From Rahnella woolbedingensis (GTDB lineage: Bacteria > Pseudomonadota > Gammaproteobacteria > Enterobacterales > Enterobacteriaceae): a DNA stretch of 64,000 bases. The notes beneath the pieces are model-generated. The model ran no database searches, had not been told where the DNA came from, and saw only the letters and a list, made by a program, of their open reading frames with translations. Below are positions 18,845 through 30,018 of the stretch, piece after piece. Within the stretch, counting starts at the first letter, position 1. Each line of letters begins with the position of its first letter. The stretch is taken from NCBI RefSeq assembly GCF_003602095.1, contig NZ_RAHH01000010.1, positions 1 to 64,000 on the forward strand. Reading direction: 5' to 3'. Position numbers and translations under genes: made by a program.

Positions 18845-19903
18845 TTGAACGTTGTAACACAAGAGATTTTACTGGAGCCCGAAGACAACCAGCGTTTGCT
18901 GAGCCTGTGCGGGCCGTTTGATGACAATATCAAACAACTGGAACGCCGGTTGGGCGTTGAAATCAACCGTCGTGATAACGCGTTTAAATTGGTCGGAAAG
19001 AGTCTGCCTGTTGCGGCAGCTGCCGACATCCTGCGTGATTTATATGTCGACACGGCGCCATTGCGCGGTGAAATCCAGGACATCAGTCCTGAAAAAATCC
19101 ATCTGGCGATTAAAGAAAGCCGGGTGCTCGAACAGACGGCAGAAAGCGTGCCGGATTTCGGTAAAGCGGTCATTATCAAAACCAAGCGCGGGATGGTGAA
19201 GCCGCGGACGCCAAATCAGGCGCAGTACATCGCCAACATTCTCGACCACGATATTACCTTCGGTATTGGCCCTGCGGGTACCGGTAAAACGTATCTGGCC
19301 GTGGCTGCTGCGGTGGATGCGCTGGAGCGTCAGGAAGTGCGTCGTATTCTGCTGACCCGCCCTGCGGTTGAAGCCGGTGAAAAACTGGGCTTCCTGCCGG
19401 GAGACCTCAGTCAAAAAGTCGACCCGTATCTGCGCCCGCTGTATGACGCATTATTCGAAATGCTCGGCTTTGAAAAAGTTGAAAAGCTGATTGAGCGCAA
19501 CGTGATTGAAGTCGCTCCGCTGGCGTATATGCGTGGACGAACCCTGAACGACGCCTTTATTATTCTCGATGAGAGCCAGAACACCTCTATCGAACAGATG
19601 AAAATGTTCCTGACCCGTATTGGTTTTAACTCCAAAGCAGTGATCACCGGTGACGTCACGCAAATCGACTTGCCGCGTCATCAGAAATCAGGACTTCGTC
19701 ATGCGATTGAAGTGCTGTCTTCTGTTGAAGAGCTCAGCTTTAACTTCTTCCACAGTGAAGACGTCGTTCGTCATCCGGTAGTTGCGCGCATTGTTGTCGC
19801 GTACGAAGCCTGGGAAGAAGAAGATCAAAAACGCCGCGATGCGATCGCCGCAGAGCGTAAACATGAACATCAAAACAGCTCAACACCACAGGCCAGTCAA
19901 TGA
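18845..19903 (+). CDS. ybeZ: PhoH-like ATPase YbeZ
   Basis: Cytoplasmic PhoH-family ATPase linked to RNA metabolism together with YbeY. Walker A GPAGTGKT and Walker B-type FIILDES are visible. I place the start at TTG 18845, since AAAGGA lies 6 nt upstream and the resulting N-terminus [12 protein letters not shown] aligns with the E. coli protein; an in-frame GTG at 18827 is the alternative. It gives 352 residues (346 in E. coli). Its stop overlaps the ybeY start by four bases. Confidence 0.93.
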   Translation: MNVVTQEILLEPEDNQRLLSLCGPFDDNIKQLERRLGVEINRRDNAFKLVGKSLPVAAAADILRDLYVDTAPLRGEIQDISPEKIHLAIKESRVLEQTAESVPDFGKAVIIKTKRGMVKPRTPNQAQYIANILDHDITFGIGPAGTGKTYLAVAAAVDALERQEVRRILLTRPAVEAGEKLGFLPGDLSQKVDPYLRPLYDALFEMLGFEKVEKLIERNVIEVAPLAYMRGRTLNDAFIILDESQNTSIEQMKMFLTRIGFNSKAVITGDVTQIDLPRHQKSGLRHAIEVLSSVEELSFNFFHSEDVVRHPVVARIVVAYEAWEEEDQKRRDAIAAERKHEHQNSSTPQASQ

Positions 19904-20373
19904 ATACGGTAATTCTAGATTTACAAATTGCCTGCGAAGAACCCGCAGGTTTACCGTCAGAAAATGACTTCCAGACCTGGCTTGAAGCCGTGCTGCCGCA
20001 GTTTCAGGAAGAATCAGAAGTGACTGTCCGTCTGGTCGATATTCCGGAAAGTCACGAACTGAATATGACGTATCGGGGAATGGATAAACCAACCAACGTG
20101 TTATCCTTCCCGTTCGAAGCACCTCCGGGTATGGAGATGCCGCTTCTGGGCGACCTGATTATTTGCCGCCAGGTCGTTGAGAAAGAAGCGAAAGAGCAGG
20201 ATAAAGAACTTCTGGCCCACTGGGCGCATATGGTCATTCACGGCAGTTTGCATTTGCTCGGCTATGACCATATCGTTGACGAAGAAGCCGAAGAAATGGA
20301 ATCGATTGAAACTGAAATCATGCAGGGCCTCGGTTATCCGGATCCTTATATTTCAGAGAAAGAAGACCACTGA
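19900..20373 (+). CDS. ybeY: Endoribonuclease YbeY
   Basis: Zinc-dependent endoribonuclease needed for 16S rRNA 3'-end maturation and 70S quality control. The metal motif [11 protein letters not shown] places His114, His118 and His124 exactly as in E. coli, and the conserved Arg59 lies in [14 protein letters not shown]. The 157 residues are close to the family length (155). The ATGA overlap with ybeZ implies translational coupling. Confidence 0.97.
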   Translation: MNTVILDLQIACEEPAGLPSENDFQTWLEAVLPQFQEESEVTVRLVDIPESHELNMTYRGMDKPTNVLSFPFEAPPGMEMPLLGDLIICRQVVEKEAKEQDKELLAHWAHMVIHGSLHLLGYDHIVDEEAEEMESIETEIMQGLGYPDPYISEKEDH

Positions 20374-20395
20374 GTATTTCAGTAAACTCGCGCAG

Positions 20396-20429
20396 CGCCT
20401 GCCCGGTGAAGGTTTACCACCCGCAGGCG
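20396..20429 (+). other. Hairpin between ybeY and corC
   Basis: Arms CGCCTGC (20396-20402) and GCAGGCG (20423-20429), with inner CGGTG/CACC pairing, form a stable hairpin in the 100-nt gap. It is followed only by GTTTCGC, so partial attenuation or a processing site is more likely than full termination. Confidence 0.45.
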
Positions 20430-20473
20430 TTTCGCATAATTTTCACTAATAAGAGTAAAACAAACCAAACGCC

Positions 20474-21352
20474 ATGAGCGATGACCATTCACAAAATAGT
20501 GACAGCCCCAGTCCCAAGAAGGGCTTCTTTTCCCTTATCCTTAGCCAGCTTTTTCACGGTGAACCTAAAAACCGTGGCGATCTGGTTGAGCTGATCCGTG
20601 ATTCTGAACAAAACGATCTGATCGACCCCGATACCCGTGACATGCTGGAAGGCGTGATGGATATCGCCGAGCAGCGCGTCCGGGACATCATGATCCCACG
20701 TTCTCAGATGATCACGCTAAAACGCAATCAACCGCTGGAAGAGTGTCTCGATGTGATCATCGAATCCGCGCACTCACGCTTCCCGGTGATCAGCGAAGAT
20801 AAGGATCACATTGAAGGCATCCTGATGGCCAAAGACCTGCTGCCGTTTATGCGTACAGCGTCTGAACCATTCAGCATCGATAAGGTGCTGAGAACCGCGG
20901 TGGTGGTTCCTGAAAGCAAACGCGTAGACCGTATGCTGAAAGAGTTCCGCTCCCAGCGTTACCATATGGCGATAGTCGTTGATGAATTCGGCGGCGTTTC
21001 CGGTCTGGTGACCATCGAAGATATTCTCGAACTGATTGTCGGCGAAATCGACGATGAGTACGACGAAGCGGAAGATCTGGATATCCGCCAGCTCAGCCGT
21101 CATACGTATACCGTCCGCGCACTCGCGCCGATTGAAGATTTCAATGAAGTGTTCCAGACAAACTACAGTGACGACGAAGTCGATACCATTGGTGGTCTGG
21201 TGATGCAGTCATTCGGCCATTTACCGGCACGTGGCGAAAGCATTGAAATTGACGGTTACCTGTTCAAGGTTGCGATGGCCGACAGCCGCCGTATCATTCA
21301 GGTTCACGTAAAAATACCGGACGACGCGCCGCAACCGATACTGGAAGAATAA
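20474..21352 (+). CDS. corC: CNNM-associated CBS-domain protein CorC (YbeX)
   Basis: Cytoplasmic protein with a tandem CBS pair (about 65-190) and a C-terminal CorC/HlyC transporter-associated domain (about 205-285). It was described as an aid to magnesium/cobalt efflux and, as YbeX, has since been linked to ribosome metabolism. The 292 residues equal the E. coli protein. It lies in the ybeZ-ybeY-corC-lnt order and ends 7 nt before lnt. Confidence 0.95.
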   Translation: MSDDHSQNSDSPSPKKGFFSLILSQLFHGEPKNRGDLVELIRDSEQNDLIDPDTRDMLEGVMDIAEQRVRDIMIPRSQMITLKRNQPLEECLDVIIESAHSRFPVISEDKDHIEGILMAKDLLPFMRTASEPFSIDKVLRTAVVVPESKRVDRMLKEFRSQRYHMAIVVDEFGGVSGLVTIEDILELIVGEIDDEYDEAEDLDIRQLSRHTYTVRALAPIEDFNEVFQTNYSDDEVDTIGGLVMQSFGHLPARGESIEIDGYLFKVAMADSRRIIQVHVKIPDDAPQPILEE

Positions 21353-21359
21353 TCACTCC

Positions 21360-22889
21360 ATGGCAATTGCCTCTTTATATCAACGCCAGCGGGTTCGCGC
21401 CCTGCTGGCGCTCTTTTTCGGTGCCTGTGGCACGCTGTCATTTTCCCCTTATGACTTCTGGCCTGCGGCGATCATTTCTTTATGCGGGCTGCTGGCATTA
21501 ACACTCGATCGCCGTCCGCCTCAGGCCGCACTGATCGGTTTCTTCTGGGGAATGGGGCTTTTTGGCAGTGGCGTAAACTGGGTTTATGTCAGTATCGCCA
21601 CCTTTGGCGGCATGCCGGAAGCGATTAACCTTTTCCTCGTCGTATTGCTGGCAGCGTATTTGTCGCTGTACACGATGCTTTTTGCTGGTTTATTCAGCAA
21701 ACTGTGGCCGAAAACCACCTGGTGGAAACTGGCGCTTGGCGCGCCCGCATTGTGGCAGATTACTGAATTCCTGCGTGGCTGGGTGCTGACCGGTTTCCCA
21801 TGGTTGCAGTTCGGCTACAGCCAGATCGACGGCCCGCTGAAAGGTCTGGCGCCGATTACCGGCGTCGACGGCATCACTATTTTACTGACTTCGCTGAGCG
21901 GGCTGATTGTGTACGCGGTCCATCAGCGTCGCCTCACGCCGGGAATTATCGCTGTCGCTATGCTGCTGCTGCCCTGGCCGCTGCGCTATATCCACTGGTA
22001 TCAGGAACAAACCGATAAAACGGTCGATGTAGCACTGGTTCAGGGCAATATTGCGCAGTCGATGAAGTGGGATCCGAAAGCACTGGAAAGCGCGTTGCAG
22101 ACCTATCTGGATCTCAGCCGTCCGTATGTGGGCAAATCCAGCATGATCATCTGGCCGGAATCTGCGATTTCAGACATCGAATCGGATCAGCAGGGTTTCC
22201 TGAGCATGGTGGATAATATTTACCGCTCACACGGCACCCAGTTAATCACCGGCATTATCGATGCACGCCGCAATGAAGAAGGCATGAAGGTGTATAACAG
22301 CGCCATCGTGCTCGGCGGGGAAAAGCCGTATCGCTATCCGGACGAAAACCGCTTCAACAAGCATCATCTGGTGCCGTTCGGTGAATTCGTGCCGCTTGAA
22401 GCCATTCTCCGCCCTCTGGCACCGTTCTTCGATTTGCCGATGTCAGGGCTGACCAGCGGTGATTACGTGCAGAAACCGCTGGTGGTCAGCGGCCTGAATC
22501 TGACCACGGCGATTTGTTATGAAGTGATCTTTGGTGAACAGGTGCGCGATAACCTGCAACCGGACACCAATTTCCTGCTGACAATCTCCAATGATGCCTG
22601 GTTCGGGCACTCCATCGGCCCGTGGCAGCATTTCCAGATGGCACGTATGCGTTCACTGGAACTCGGCCGTCCGTTGCTGCGCAGCACCAACAACGGCGTA
22701 ACCGCCGTTGTGAATGCTCAGGGCGATGTGACGCATGAAATCCCGCAGTTCACCCGCCAGGTTCTCAACGTGAAAGTCACGCCAACCACCGGCATGACAC
22801 CGTATGCCCGCGCGGGCTGGTGGCCTGTCTGGTTTGCGACGATAGTCATGGCAGGTGCCGCATTGTGGCTCGGACGTCGTAAATCCTGA
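21360..22889 (+). CDS. lnt: Apolipoprotein N-acyltransferase Lnt
   Basis: Inner membrane enzyme that adds the third acyl chain to lipoprotein N-terminal cysteines; this window encodes several clients (chiQ, lptE, rlpA, the lipoprotein at 58.5 kb). The N-terminal half has about six hydrophobic spans, then a periplasmic nitrilase-fold domain with the catalytic triad Glu267 (WPESAI), Lys334 and Cys386 (ICYE). The 509 residues compare with 512 in E. coli. Its start follows corC by 7 nt. Confidence 0.97.
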   Translation: MAIASLYQRQRVRALLALFFGACGTLSFSPYDFWPAAIISLCGLLALTLDRRPPQAALIGFFWGMGLFGSGVNWVYVSIATFGGMPEAINLFLVVLLAAYLSLYTMLFAGLFSKLWPKTTWWKLALGAPALWQITEFLRGWVLTGFPWLQFGYSQIDGPLKGLAPITGVDGITILLTSLSGLIVYAVHQRRLTPGIIAVAMLLLPWPLRYIHWYQEQTDKTVDVALVQGNIAQSMKWDPKALESALQTYLDLSRPYVGKSSMIIWPESAISDIESDQQGFLSMVDNIYRSHGTQLITGIIDARRNEEGMKVYNSAIVLGGEKPYRYPDENRFNKHHLVPFGEFVPLEAILRPLAPFFDLPMSGLTSGDYVQKPLVVSGLNLTTAICYEVIFGEQVRDNLQPDTNFLLTISNDAWFGHSIGPWQHFQMARMRSLELGRPLLRSTNNGVTAVVNAQGDVTHEIPQFTRQVLNVKVTPTTGMTPYARAGWWPVWFATIVMAGAALWLGRRKS

Positions 22890-22932
22890 TTATCAGCATT
22901 TAGCAGGATTGCGGCGCAGGGTTGCAATATAT

Positions 22933-22960
22933 AAAACAGGCGCCTCAGGGCGCCTGTTTT
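22933..22960. terminator. Bidirectional-type terminator after lnt
   Basis: Twelve-base perfect stem AAAACAGGCGCC/GGCGCCTGTTTT with loop TCAG; the outer A-T pairs give a T run on either strand. Confidence 0.9.
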
Positions 22961-23077
22961 ATATGTTGCCCCCTTCTCTTCCCCGTTCCTACCCCACCCT
23001 TTTACCTGCTGCCGATTGCCGCGAATACCGCATTTAGCGCTGCCGGAATGTCCGCTAATGAAGTTAAATTGGGCTAA

Positions 23078-23094
23078 CTGGCACGACTCTTGCT
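23078..23094 (+). promoter_or_regulatory. Sigma-54 promoter of gltI
   Basis: CTGGCACG-ACTC-TTGCT is a full match to the sigma-54 -24/-12 consensus, with GG at 23080-23081 and GC at 23092-23093. The predicted leader to the gltI ATG is about 245 nt. Confidence 0.85.
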
Positions 23095-23171
23095 ACATCT
23101 GATTGAAAGATATCTGTTTAGTGATTTTTGCGACGAGATGCATCATTTTGATACAAACAGGCTGATCCTCT

Positions 23172-23188
23172 TGCACTTTTTAAGTGCA
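23172..23188. promoter_or_regulatory. NtrC-like box 1 in the gltI leader
   Basis: TGCACT-TTTTA-AGTGCA is a perfect palindrome with the length and end bases of the NtrC site (TGCACY-N5-TGGTGCA type). It lies about 80 bp downstream of the sigma-54 promoter, which is unusual. Confidence 0.6.
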
Positions 23189-23200
23189 CAGCCGTTTGAC

Positions 23201-23217
23201 TGCTTCGAATTGGTGCG
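23201..23217. promoter_or_regulatory. NtrC-like box 2 in the gltI leader
   Basis: TGCTTCGAATTGGTGCG matches one strong NtrC half-site (TTGGTGC). Its centre is 29 bp from box 1, close to three helical turns, the usual spacing for paired NtrC dimers. Confidence 0.5.
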
Positions 23218-23349
23218 CGTCCCGTCTCAAAAAAGAAACAATATGGTTTCATAATATTCACATTCAGCTATTTTCTAGCTTCATATGACGAGGCATTAGT
23301 ACTTTCTGATCCCTTAGTTTGGATCCCTAATGACAGCAAGGAGTTGGAC

Positions 23350-24246
23350 ATGCAATTGCGCAAATTGGCATTATCAGTACTGTTGGCAAGCATTACCGTA
23401 AGCAGCTTTGCTCACGCAGAAGAACTGACCGGTACCCTGAAAAAAATCAAAGACAACGGCGTTATCGTTGTGGGTCACCGCGAATCCTCAGTGCCCTTCT
23501 CTTACTACAATAACGAACAAAAAGTCGTGGGTTACTCACAGGACTATTCTGACGCTATCGTTGATGCCGTGAAGAAAAAACTCGATCTGCCAAACCTGCA
23601 GATCAAGATGATGCCGATCACCTCCCAGAACCGTATCCCGCTGCTGCAAAATGGCACCTACGATTTTGAGTGCGGTTCCACCACCAACAACCTGGAACGT
23701 CAGCAACAAGCCGCGTTCTCTGACACCATCTTCGTGATTGGTACGCGTCTGCTGGTGAAAAAAGGTTCCGACATTAAAGATTTTGCTGATCTGAAAGGCA
23801 AAACCGTCGTTGTGACTTCCGGTACCACTTCAGAAGTGCTGCTTAACAAGCTGAACGAAGAGAAGAAACTGGATATGCGCATTATCAGCGCGAAAGACCA
23901 CGGCGACTCCTTCCGTACGCTGGAAACCGGTCGTGCCGTTGCCTTCATGATGGATGATGCCCTGCTGGCCGGTGAACGCGCCAAAGCGAAAAAACCTGAT
24001 AACTGGGAAATCGTTGGCACTGCGCAGTCCAAAGAAGCTTATGGCTGCATGATGCGTAAAGACGATGCTGAGTTCAAAAAACTGGTTGATGACACCATCG
24101 TGAAAGCACAGACCTCTGGTGAAGCGACCAAATGGTTTGAAACCTGGTTCAAAAAACCTATTCCTCCGAAAAACCTGAACATGAACTTTGAACTGTCAGA
24201 CGACATGAAAGCTCTGTTCAAAGCGCCAAACGATAAAGCGCTGTAA
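23350..24246 (+). CDS. gltI: Glutamate/aspartate ABC transporter periplasmic binding protein
   Basis: Periplasmic receptor of the GltIJKL importer for glutamate and aspartate. A signal peptide of about 24 residues ends in AHA-EE, followed by an SBP family 3 domain with GVIVVGHRESSVPFSYY near its start. The ATG at 23350 has AAGGAG 6 nt upstream; a TTG two codons earlier is in frame but too close to it. It gives 298 residues (302 in E. coli). It is preceded by a sigma-54 promoter and NtrC-like boxes, so nitrogen limitation should induce it. Confidence 0.96.
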   Translation: MQLRKLALSVLLASITVSSFAHAEELTGTLKKIKDNGVIVVGHRESSVPFSYYNNEQKVVGYSQDYSDAIVDAVKKKLDLPNLQIKMMPITSQNRIPLLQNGTYDFECGSTTNNLERQQQAAFSDTIFVIGTRLLVKKGSDIKDFADLKGKTVVVTSGTTSEVLLNKLNEEKKLDMRIISAKDHGDSFRTLETGRAVAFMMDDALLAGERAKAKKPDNWEIVGTAQSKEAYGCMMRKDDAEFKKLVDDTIVKAQTSGEATKWFETWFKKPIPPKNLNMNFELSDDMKALFKAPNDKAL

Positions 24247-24448
24247 GAAATACCAGACAGACAGGTATAACCAAGAGAAGAGTGAAAAGTGAAAAGTGAA
24301 AAGTGACTAAAATATAAGGCTGGACCACCAGCCTGTGATGATAAAGATGCGGGGTGGTCGTTCCCCACCCCGCGTTTCTTCCCATTCACTTTAGGCGGAT
24401 TACGTCATCACTCAGAGGGTAATTCATTACCCGTTTTACGGAGTTTTT
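24247..24448 (+). ncRNA. gltI-gltJ intergenic region, candidate SroC-like RNA
   Basis: A 202-nt gap inside the operon. It holds three tandem AGTGAAA units and a partial fourth (24281-24308), a hairpin with arms AGGCTGG/CCAGCCT (24317-24334) and a second with arms GCGGGGTGG/CCACCCCGC (24349-24373) followed by a short T-rich stretch. In E. coli and Salmonella the same gap yields SroC, an sRNA that sponges GcvB. The position fits, but I cannot confirm sequence homology. Confidence 0.4.
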
Positions 24449-25189
24449 ATGTCAATAGATTGGAACTGGGGCATTTTTCTGCAACAAGCCCCCTTCGGTA
24501 ATACCACTTATCTGGGCTGGATTTGGAATGGATTTCAGGTCACTGTCGCACTGTCAATTTGCGCATGGATCATCGCCTTCTTCGTCGGCTCTCTGTTCGG
24601 TATTCTTCGTACCGTCCCCAACCGCATCCTCTCCGGCATTGGTACGTGTTACGTCGAGTTATTCCGTAACGTCCCATTGATCGTGCAGTTCTTCATCTGG
24701 TATCTGGTGGTTCCTGAACTGCTGCCGGAAAATATCGGCATGTGGTTTAAATCAGAACTGGCGCCAAACGTCCAATTCTTCACCTCATCTGTGATTTGTC
24801 TCGGCTTGTTTACCGCTGCCCGCGTGTGCGAGCAGGTACGTGCTGCCATCCAGTCACTGCCAAGCGGACAACGCAATGCCGGTCTGGCGATGGGTCTGAC
24901 CCTGCCGCAAACCTACCGCTATGTGCTTTTACCGAATGCTTATCGCGTGATTGTGCCGCCGATGACCTCTGAAATGGTCAACCTGGTTAAAAACTCTGCC
25001 ATCGCTTCGACCATTGGTCTGGTGGATATGGCGGCGCAGGCCGGTAAATTGCTGGATTACTCCGCGCATGCGTATGAGTCTTTCTCCGCAATCACCCTGG
25101 CCTATGTTCTGATTAATGCCGTCATCATGCTGCTGATGCACTTTGTAGAACGGAAAGTCCGCCTGCCGGGCAACATGGGAGGTAAATAA
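24449..25189 (+). CDS. gltJ: Glutamate/aspartate ABC transporter permease GltJ
   Basis: Inner membrane permease of the HisMQ family, partner of GltK. The 246 residues match E. coli GltJ. Hydrophobic spans occur at about 25-50, 85-105 and near the C-terminus, and the permease loop that meets the ATPase (residues around [22 protein letters not shown]) is intact. The gene follows the hairpin-rich gap after gltI and ends 2 nt before gltK. Confidence 0.95.
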   Translation: MSIDWNWGIFLQQAPFGNTTYLGWIWNGFQVTVALSICAWIIAFFVGSLFGILRTVPNRILSGIGTCYVELFRNVPLIVQFFIWYLVVPELLPENIGMWFKSELAPNVQFFTSSVICLGLFTAARVCEQVRAAIQSLPSGQRNAGLAMGLTLPQTYRYVLLPNAYRVIVPPMTSEMVNLVKNSAIASTIGLVDMAAQAGKLLDYSAHAYESFSAITLAYVLINAVIMLLMHFVERKVRLPGNMGGK

Positions 25190-25191
25190 GC

Positions 25192-25869
25192 ATGCATGAA
25201 TTTGACTGGAGTTCTATTGGCCCCGGCCTGCCCTATCTGTGGCAAGGCATGGTCATTACGCTGAAGATTACGTCGCTGGCGATTGTGGTCGGTATTTTGT
25301 GGGGAACATTGCTGGCGGTCATGCGCCTGTCGACCTTCAAACCGATCAGTTGGTTTGCTTCGGCCTACGTCAATGTGTTTCGCGCCATTCCGCTGGTGAT
25401 GGTGCTGTTGTGGTTCTATCTGATTGTGCCGGGCTTTCTGCAAAAAGTGCTCGGACTGTCGCCTAAAACCGATATCCGTCTGATTTCTGCGATGGTAGCG
25501 TTTGCGCTGTTTGAAGCGGCCTACTATTCCGAGATTATTCGCGCAGGGATTATCAGTATCGCACGCGGCCAGTCTTCTGCCGCGCTGGCGCTGGGTATGA
25601 CGCAGTGGCAGTCGATGAAGCTGGTGATTTTGCCACAGGCTTTCCGCGCCATGGTGCCGTTGCTGCTGACGCAGGCCATCGTGTTATTCCAGGATACGTC
25701 ACTGGTGTATGTTCTGGGCCTCGCGGACTTCTTCCGCAGTGCATCCAACATTGGCGACCGTGACGGCACGCTGGTTGAGATGGTGCTGTTTGCAGGACTT
25801 ATTTACTTTGTTATCAGCCTTTGTGCTTCCTTGCTGGTGCGTTATTTGAAGAAAAGGACCGTTTCATGA
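25192..25869 (+). CDS. gltK: Glutamate/aspartate ABC transporter permease GltK
   Basis: Second HisMQ-family permease of the importer. The 225 residues match E. coli GltK (224). The coupling-helix motif [22 protein letters not shown] precedes the last spans. It starts 2 nt after gltJ and its stop overlaps the gltL start (ATGA), so gltJKL are translated as a coupled set. Confidence 0.95.
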   Translation: MHEFDWSSIGPGLPYLWQGMVITLKITSLAIVVGILWGTLLAVMRLSTFKPISWFASAYVNVFRAIPLVMVLLWFYLIVPGFLQKVLGLSPKTDIRLISAMVAFALFEAAYYSEIIRAGIISIARGQSSAALALGMTQWQSMKLVILPQAFRAMVPLLLTQAIVLFQDTSLVYVLGLADFFRSASNIGDRDGTLVEMVLFAGLIYFVISLCASLLVRYLKKRTVS

Positions 25870-26591
25870 TTTCACTGAAGAATGTTTCTAAATGGTACGG
25901 GCACTTTCAGGTGCTTACCGATTGCAGCACCGAAGTTAAAAAAGGTGAAGTTGTGGTGGTTTGCGGGCCGTCAGGCTCAGGTAAATCGACGCTGATTAAA
26001 ACCGTTAACGGTTTGGAGCCGGTTCAGAAAGGCGAGATCCTGGTTAACGGCACGCCGGTGAATGATAAGAAAACCAATCTGGCGCAACTGCGTGCCAAAG
26101 TCGGCATGGTGTTCCAGCATTTCGAACTGTTCCCGCACCTTTCCATTATCGATAACCTGACGCTGGCGCAGGTCAAAGTATTGAAACGTGATAAAACCGC
26201 CGCGAAAGATAAAGGCCTGAAATTACTGGAACGCGTGGGTTTATCCGCGCATGCCAATAAATTCCCCGGCCAGCTTTCCGGTGGTCAGCAGCAGCGTGTC
26301 GCGATTGCCCGCGCGTTATGTATGGATCCCATCGCTATGCTGTTTGACGAACCGACTTCTGCGCTTGATCCGGAAATGATCAACGAAGTGCTGGATGTGA
26401 TGGTTGAACTGGCAAACGAAGGCATGACAATGATGGTGGTCACGCACGAAATGGGCTTTGCCCGTAAAGTGGCGAACCGCGTGATTTTCATGGATGAAGG
26501 TAAAATTGTGGAAGACCGTAATAAAGACGATTTCTTCAATAACCCGGAATCAGATCGTGCGCGCGACTTCCTGGCAAAAATCCTGCACTGA
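25866..26591 (+). CDS. gltL: Glutamate/aspartate ABC transporter ATP-binding protein GltL
   Basis: Cytoplasmic ATPase of the importer. Walker [10 protein letters not shown], signature LSGGQQQR, Walker [13 protein letters not shown] and the switch His in VVTHEMG are all present. The frame is open further upstream, but ATG 25866 overlaps the gltK stop and gives 241 residues, the E. coli length. It is last gene of the operon and is followed by a hairpin. E. coli then has rihA and others; here ybeL follows directly in the opposite direction. Confidence 0.96.
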   Translation: MISLKNVSKWYGHFQVLTDCSTEVKKGEVVVVCGPSGSGKSTLIKTVNGLEPVQKGEILVNGTPVNDKKTNLAQLRAKVGMVFQHFELFPHLSIIDNLTLAQVKVLKRDKTAAKDKGLKLLERVGLSAHANKFPGQLSGGQQQRVAIARALCMDPIAMLFDEPTSALDPEMINEVLDVMVELANEGMTMMVVTHEMGFARKVANRVIFMDEGKIVEDRNKDDFFNNPESDRARDFLAKILH

Positions 26592-26611
26592 TACACCTGC
26601 GCTGGTAAAAT

Positions 26612-26642
26612 AAAGCCTGCCCCGCATCTTCGGGGCAGGTTA
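26612..26642. terminator. Convergent terminator between gltL and ybeL
   Basis: Nine-base stem CCTGCCCCG/CGGGGCAGG with a 6-nt loop (26616-26639). T-rich sequence follows on both strands, fitting the convergent genes. Confidence 0.8.
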
Positions 26643-26649
26643 TTAATAC

Positions 26650-27153
26650 TCAAGGCTCGAACGGACGGCGCGTAAACTCGGTATGACCGCACTCAGGACA
26701 TTTGCTCAGAATTTCCGGCGTATAAACCGCTAAGTTGAAATGACAATTTTCGCACACCAGATTCCCCAGCCCGACCACTTCCCCGCTGTGATAAATCCCG
26801 TGATGGCTGACATCTTTAAAGACTTCTGTCCATTCCAGCTGGGTTTTGTCGGTCATATCCGCCAGCTCTTTCCACAGGCTTTCTTTTATCACCCGCATAA
26901 ATACGCTGTCCGTGCCGTCATCTTCTGCTTCTGCCACCGCCTGCTGGCTTTCAGAATAGCTGCGCGCGAACTCATGCAGGTCACGCCTTACTGCGGACGT
27001 TAGCTGCTCAATCTGGATTTCAGACAATTTGCCTTCGTTTTGCAGCTCTGTACGGGCATCCTGCACCAACGCGCTGATATCACGTTCCCCATTTTTTAAC
27101 CGTTCAGTGAGTGAGGCCACCAGCTGGCGGTAAGATTGCGTAATATTGCTCAT
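26650..27153 (-). CDS. ybeL: YbeL, DUF1451 zinc-ribbon protein
   Basis: Protein of unknown function conserved in enterobacteria. The N-terminal two thirds are charged and probably helical, and the C-terminus is a zinc ribbon with paired cysteines (CENC and CPEC). ATG 27153 has AAGGAG eight bases upstream and gives 167 residues; ten more codons are open upstream but not needed. E. coli YbeL has 160. It lies divergent from leuS as in E. coli. Confidence 0.9.
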   Translation of the reverse strand: MSNITQSYRQLVASLTERLKNGERDISALVQDARTELQNEGKLSEIQIEQLTSAVRRDLHEFARSYSESQQAVAEAEDDGTDSVFMRVIKESLWKELADMTDKTQLEWTEVFKDVSHHGIYHSGEVVGLGNLVCENCHFNLAVYTPEILSKCPECGHTEFTRRPFEP

Positions 27154-27421
27154 AATTTCTTCTCCTTGAACTGACGTAATCATTTGCCCGGCGAAAGCGC
27201 ATTGACTTTATTTTAGCCGTAAATCCCTGATCCGTTGCGCAGATTATGTCGTGCTGGCTCGCAGATTATGAATATTGCGCCAATAGCGGACAGAAATCCC
27301 CTTTAGCCTTCGCTGGGTGTTGTTGCAACATCCGCTTATCAGCTATGCTATGCGGATCTTTTGATTAAAACTTTTTGAGCTACAGGCGTAGCTGTTTTCA
27401 CTCACAGGACCACCGGCCGCC

Positions 27422-30004
27422 ATGCAAGAGCAATACCGTCCAGAAGACATCGAGTCACACGTTCAGCTTCACTGGCAAGAGAAGCAAACCTTCAAAGTTA
27501 CCGAACAGCCTGGCAAGGAGAAATATTACTGCCTCTCCATGTTGCCTTACCCGTCAGGTCGTCTCCATATGGGACACGTGCGCAACTACACTATCGGTGA
27601 CGTGATTTCCCGTTATCAGCGTATGCTCGGCAAAAACGTTCTGCAGCCTATCGGCTGGGATGCTTTCGGCCTGCCTGCTGAAGGTGCTGCGGTGAAAAAC
27701 AACACGGCGCCTGCGCCGTGGACGTACGAAAACATCGAATACATGAAGAACCAGCTTAAACTGCTGGGCTTCGGCTATGACTGGGATCGCGAAGTCGCGA
27801 CCTGCAAACCGGATTATTACCGCTGGGAACAATGGTTCTTCACCAAGCTGTACGAAAAAGGCATGGTTTATAAGAAGACTTCCGCGGTGAACTGGTGCCC
27901 GCATGACCTGACCGTTCTGGCGAACGAACAGGTTATCGACGGCTGCTGCTGGCGTTGCGACACTAAAGTAGAACGCAAAGAAATCCCTCAGTGGTTCATC
28001 AAAATCACCGATTACGCCGATCAGCTGCTTAACGATCTGGACACGCTGGAAAGCTGGCCGGAGCAGGTGAAAACCATGCAGCGCAACTGGATTGGCCGTT
28101 CCGAAGGCGTGGAAATCACTTTTGACGTGGCAGACACCGACGAAAAAGTGACGGTCTACACCACCCGTCCGGACACCTTCATGGGCGCGACCTATGTGGC
28201 TGTCGCTGCCGGTCATCCGCTGGCACAGCTGGGCGCACAGAACAATCCTGCACTGAACGAGTTCATCGACGAATGCCGCAATACCAAAGTTGCCGAAGCA
28301 GAAATGGCGACCATGGAGAAAAAAGGCATGGCGACGGGTCTTTATGCCATTCACCCGCTGTCCGGTGAAAAACTGCCAATCTGGGCCGCCAACTTTGTTC
28401 TGATGGAATACGGCACCGGCGCAGTCATGGCTGTCCCTGGCCACGACCAGCGCGACTGGGAATTTGCGACCAAATATGATCTGCAAATTAAACCGGTCAT
28501 CCTGAACCTTGATGGCAGCCAGCCGGACGTTAGCGCGGAAGCGATGACCGAGAAAGGCACGTTGTTCAATTCAGGTGAATTCGACGGTCTGAACCACGAA
28601 GATGGTTTTAATGCCATTGCTGACAAACTGGTCGCACTGGACGTGGGTCAGCGCAAAGTGAACTACCGTCTGCGCGACTGGGGTGTTTCCCGTCAGCGTT
28701 ACTGGGGTGCGCCAATTCCAATGATCACGCTGGAAGACGGTACCGTTATTCCTACGCCAGAAGATCAGCTGCCGGTTATCCTGCCGGAAGACGTCGTAAT
28801 GGATGGCATCACCAGCCCGATTAAAGCCGATCCTGAGTGGGCGAAAACCACCGTGAACGGTATTCCGGGTCTGCGTGAAACCGACACCTTCGATACCTTC
28901 ATGGAATCCTCATGGTATTACGCGCGCTATACCTGCCCGCAATACGACGAAGGCATGTTGGATCCGGCTGCAGCAAACTACTGGCTGCCCGTTGATCAGT
29001 ATGTCGGCGGTATCGAACACGCCATCATGCACCTGATGTATTTCCGCTTCTTCCACAAACTGATGCGTGATGCAGGTCTGGTCGATTCCGACGAACCGGC
29101 AAAACGTCTGCTGTGTCAGGGTATGGTTCTGGCTGATGCCTTCTACCACACCGGCAGCAGCGGCGAGCGTATCTGGGTTTCCCCGACGGATGCCACAGTT
29201 GAGCGTGACGAGAAAGGCCGCATCACTAAAGCGACCGATCCGCAGGGCCGCGAGCTGGTTTACGCCGGCATGAGCAAGATGTCCAAGTCTAAAAACAACG
29301 GCATCGACCCGCAGGTGATGGTGGATAAATACGGCGCCGATACCGTGCGTCTGTTTATGATGTTCGCTTCTCCGGCCGAAATGACCCTGGAATGGCAGGA
29401 ATCCGGCGTTGAAGGGGCAAACCGCTTCCTGAAACGTGTCTGGAAACTGGCCTTCGAGCACACCGGCAAAGGCGCAACCGTGGCTCTGGATGCTGCTTCA
29501 CTGAACGAAGCGCAAAAAGATCTGCGTCGTGACCTGCATAAAACCATCGCCAAAGTGACTGATGATATTGGTCGTCGTCAGACCTTCAACACGGCTATTG
29601 CCGCCGTGATGGAGCTGATGAACAAGCTGGGACGTGCGCCGCAAGAGACTGAACAGGATCGTGCGTTGCTGCAGGAAGCGTTGCTGGCGGTTGTGCGTAT
29701 GCTCTATCCGTTCACTCCACACGTTTGCTTCACCCTCTGGCAGTCGCTGAAAGGTGAAGGCGATGTCGATACCGCGCCGTGGCCACAGGCTGACGAACAG
29801 GCAATGGTTGAAGACTCTAAACTGGTCGTGGTACAGGTGAACGGTAAAGTGCGTGCTAAAATCACCGTAGCCGCTGATGCTACCGAGCAGCAAGTGCGCG
29901 AGCGTGCGGCAGAAGAGCATTTGGTCGCAAAATATCTGGATGGGGTTACGGTTCGCAAAGTAATCTACGTCCCGGGCAAACTTCTTAACCTGGTTGTAGG
30001 TTGA
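27422..30004 (+). CDS. leuS: Leucine--tRNA ligase
   Basis: Class I synthetase charging tRNA-Leu, with an editing domain against norvaline and isoleucine. The 860 residues equal E. coli LeuRS. The HIGH-equivalent HMGH lies in [14 protein letters not shown] near residue 50, the KMSKS signature KMSKSKNNG lies near residue 620, and the editing CP1 domain contains the conserved [13 protein letters not shown] segment. It ends a few bases before lptE, with which it is probably co-transcribed. Confidence 0.98.
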   Translation: MQEQYRPEDIESHVQLHWQEKQTFKVTEQPGKEKYYCLSMLPYPSGRLHMGHVRNYTIGDVISRYQRMLGKNVLQPIGWDAFGLPAEGAAVKNNTAPAPWTYENIEYMKNQLKLLGFGYDWDREVATCKPDYYRWEQWFFTKLYEKGMVYKKTSAVNWCPHDLTVLANEQVIDGCCWRCDTKVERKEIPQWFIKITDYADQLLNDLDTLESWPEQVKTMQRNWIGRSEGVEITFDVADTDEKVTVYTTRPDTFMGATYVAVAAGHPLAQLGAQNNPALNEFIDECRNTKVAEAEMATMEKKGMATGLYAIHPLSGEKLPIWAANFVLMEYGTGAVMAVPGHDQRDWEFATKYDLQIKPVILNLDGSQPDVSAEAMTEKGTLFNSGEFDGLNHEDGFNAIADKLVALDVGQRKVNYRLRDWGVSRQRYWGAPIPMITLEDGTVIPTPEDQLPVILPEDVVMDGITSPIKADPEWAKTTVNGIPGLRETDTFDTFMESSWYYARYTCPQYDEGMLDPAAANYWLPVDQYVGGIEHAIMHLMYFRFFHKLMRDAGLVDSDEPAKRLLCQGMVLADAFYHTGSSGERIWVSPTDATVERDEKGRITKATDPQGRELVYAGMSKMSKSKNNGIDPQVMVDKYGADTVRLFMMFASPAEMTLEWQESGVEGANRFLKRVWKLAFEHTGKGATVALDAASLNEAQKDLRRDLHKTIAKVTDDIGRRQTFNTAIAAVMELMNKLGRAPQETEQDRALLQEALLAVVRMLYPFTPHVCFTLWQSLKGEGDVDTAPWPQADEQAMVEDSKLVVVQVNGKVRAKITVAADATEQQVRERAAEEHLVAKYLDGVTVRKVIYVPGKLLNLVVG

Positions 30005-30018
30005 GTCAAGGAGGATCT

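Noticed and set aside
27554-28486. 310-codon frame opposite leuS
   Set aside because: Antisense shadow of a well-identified synthetase gene.
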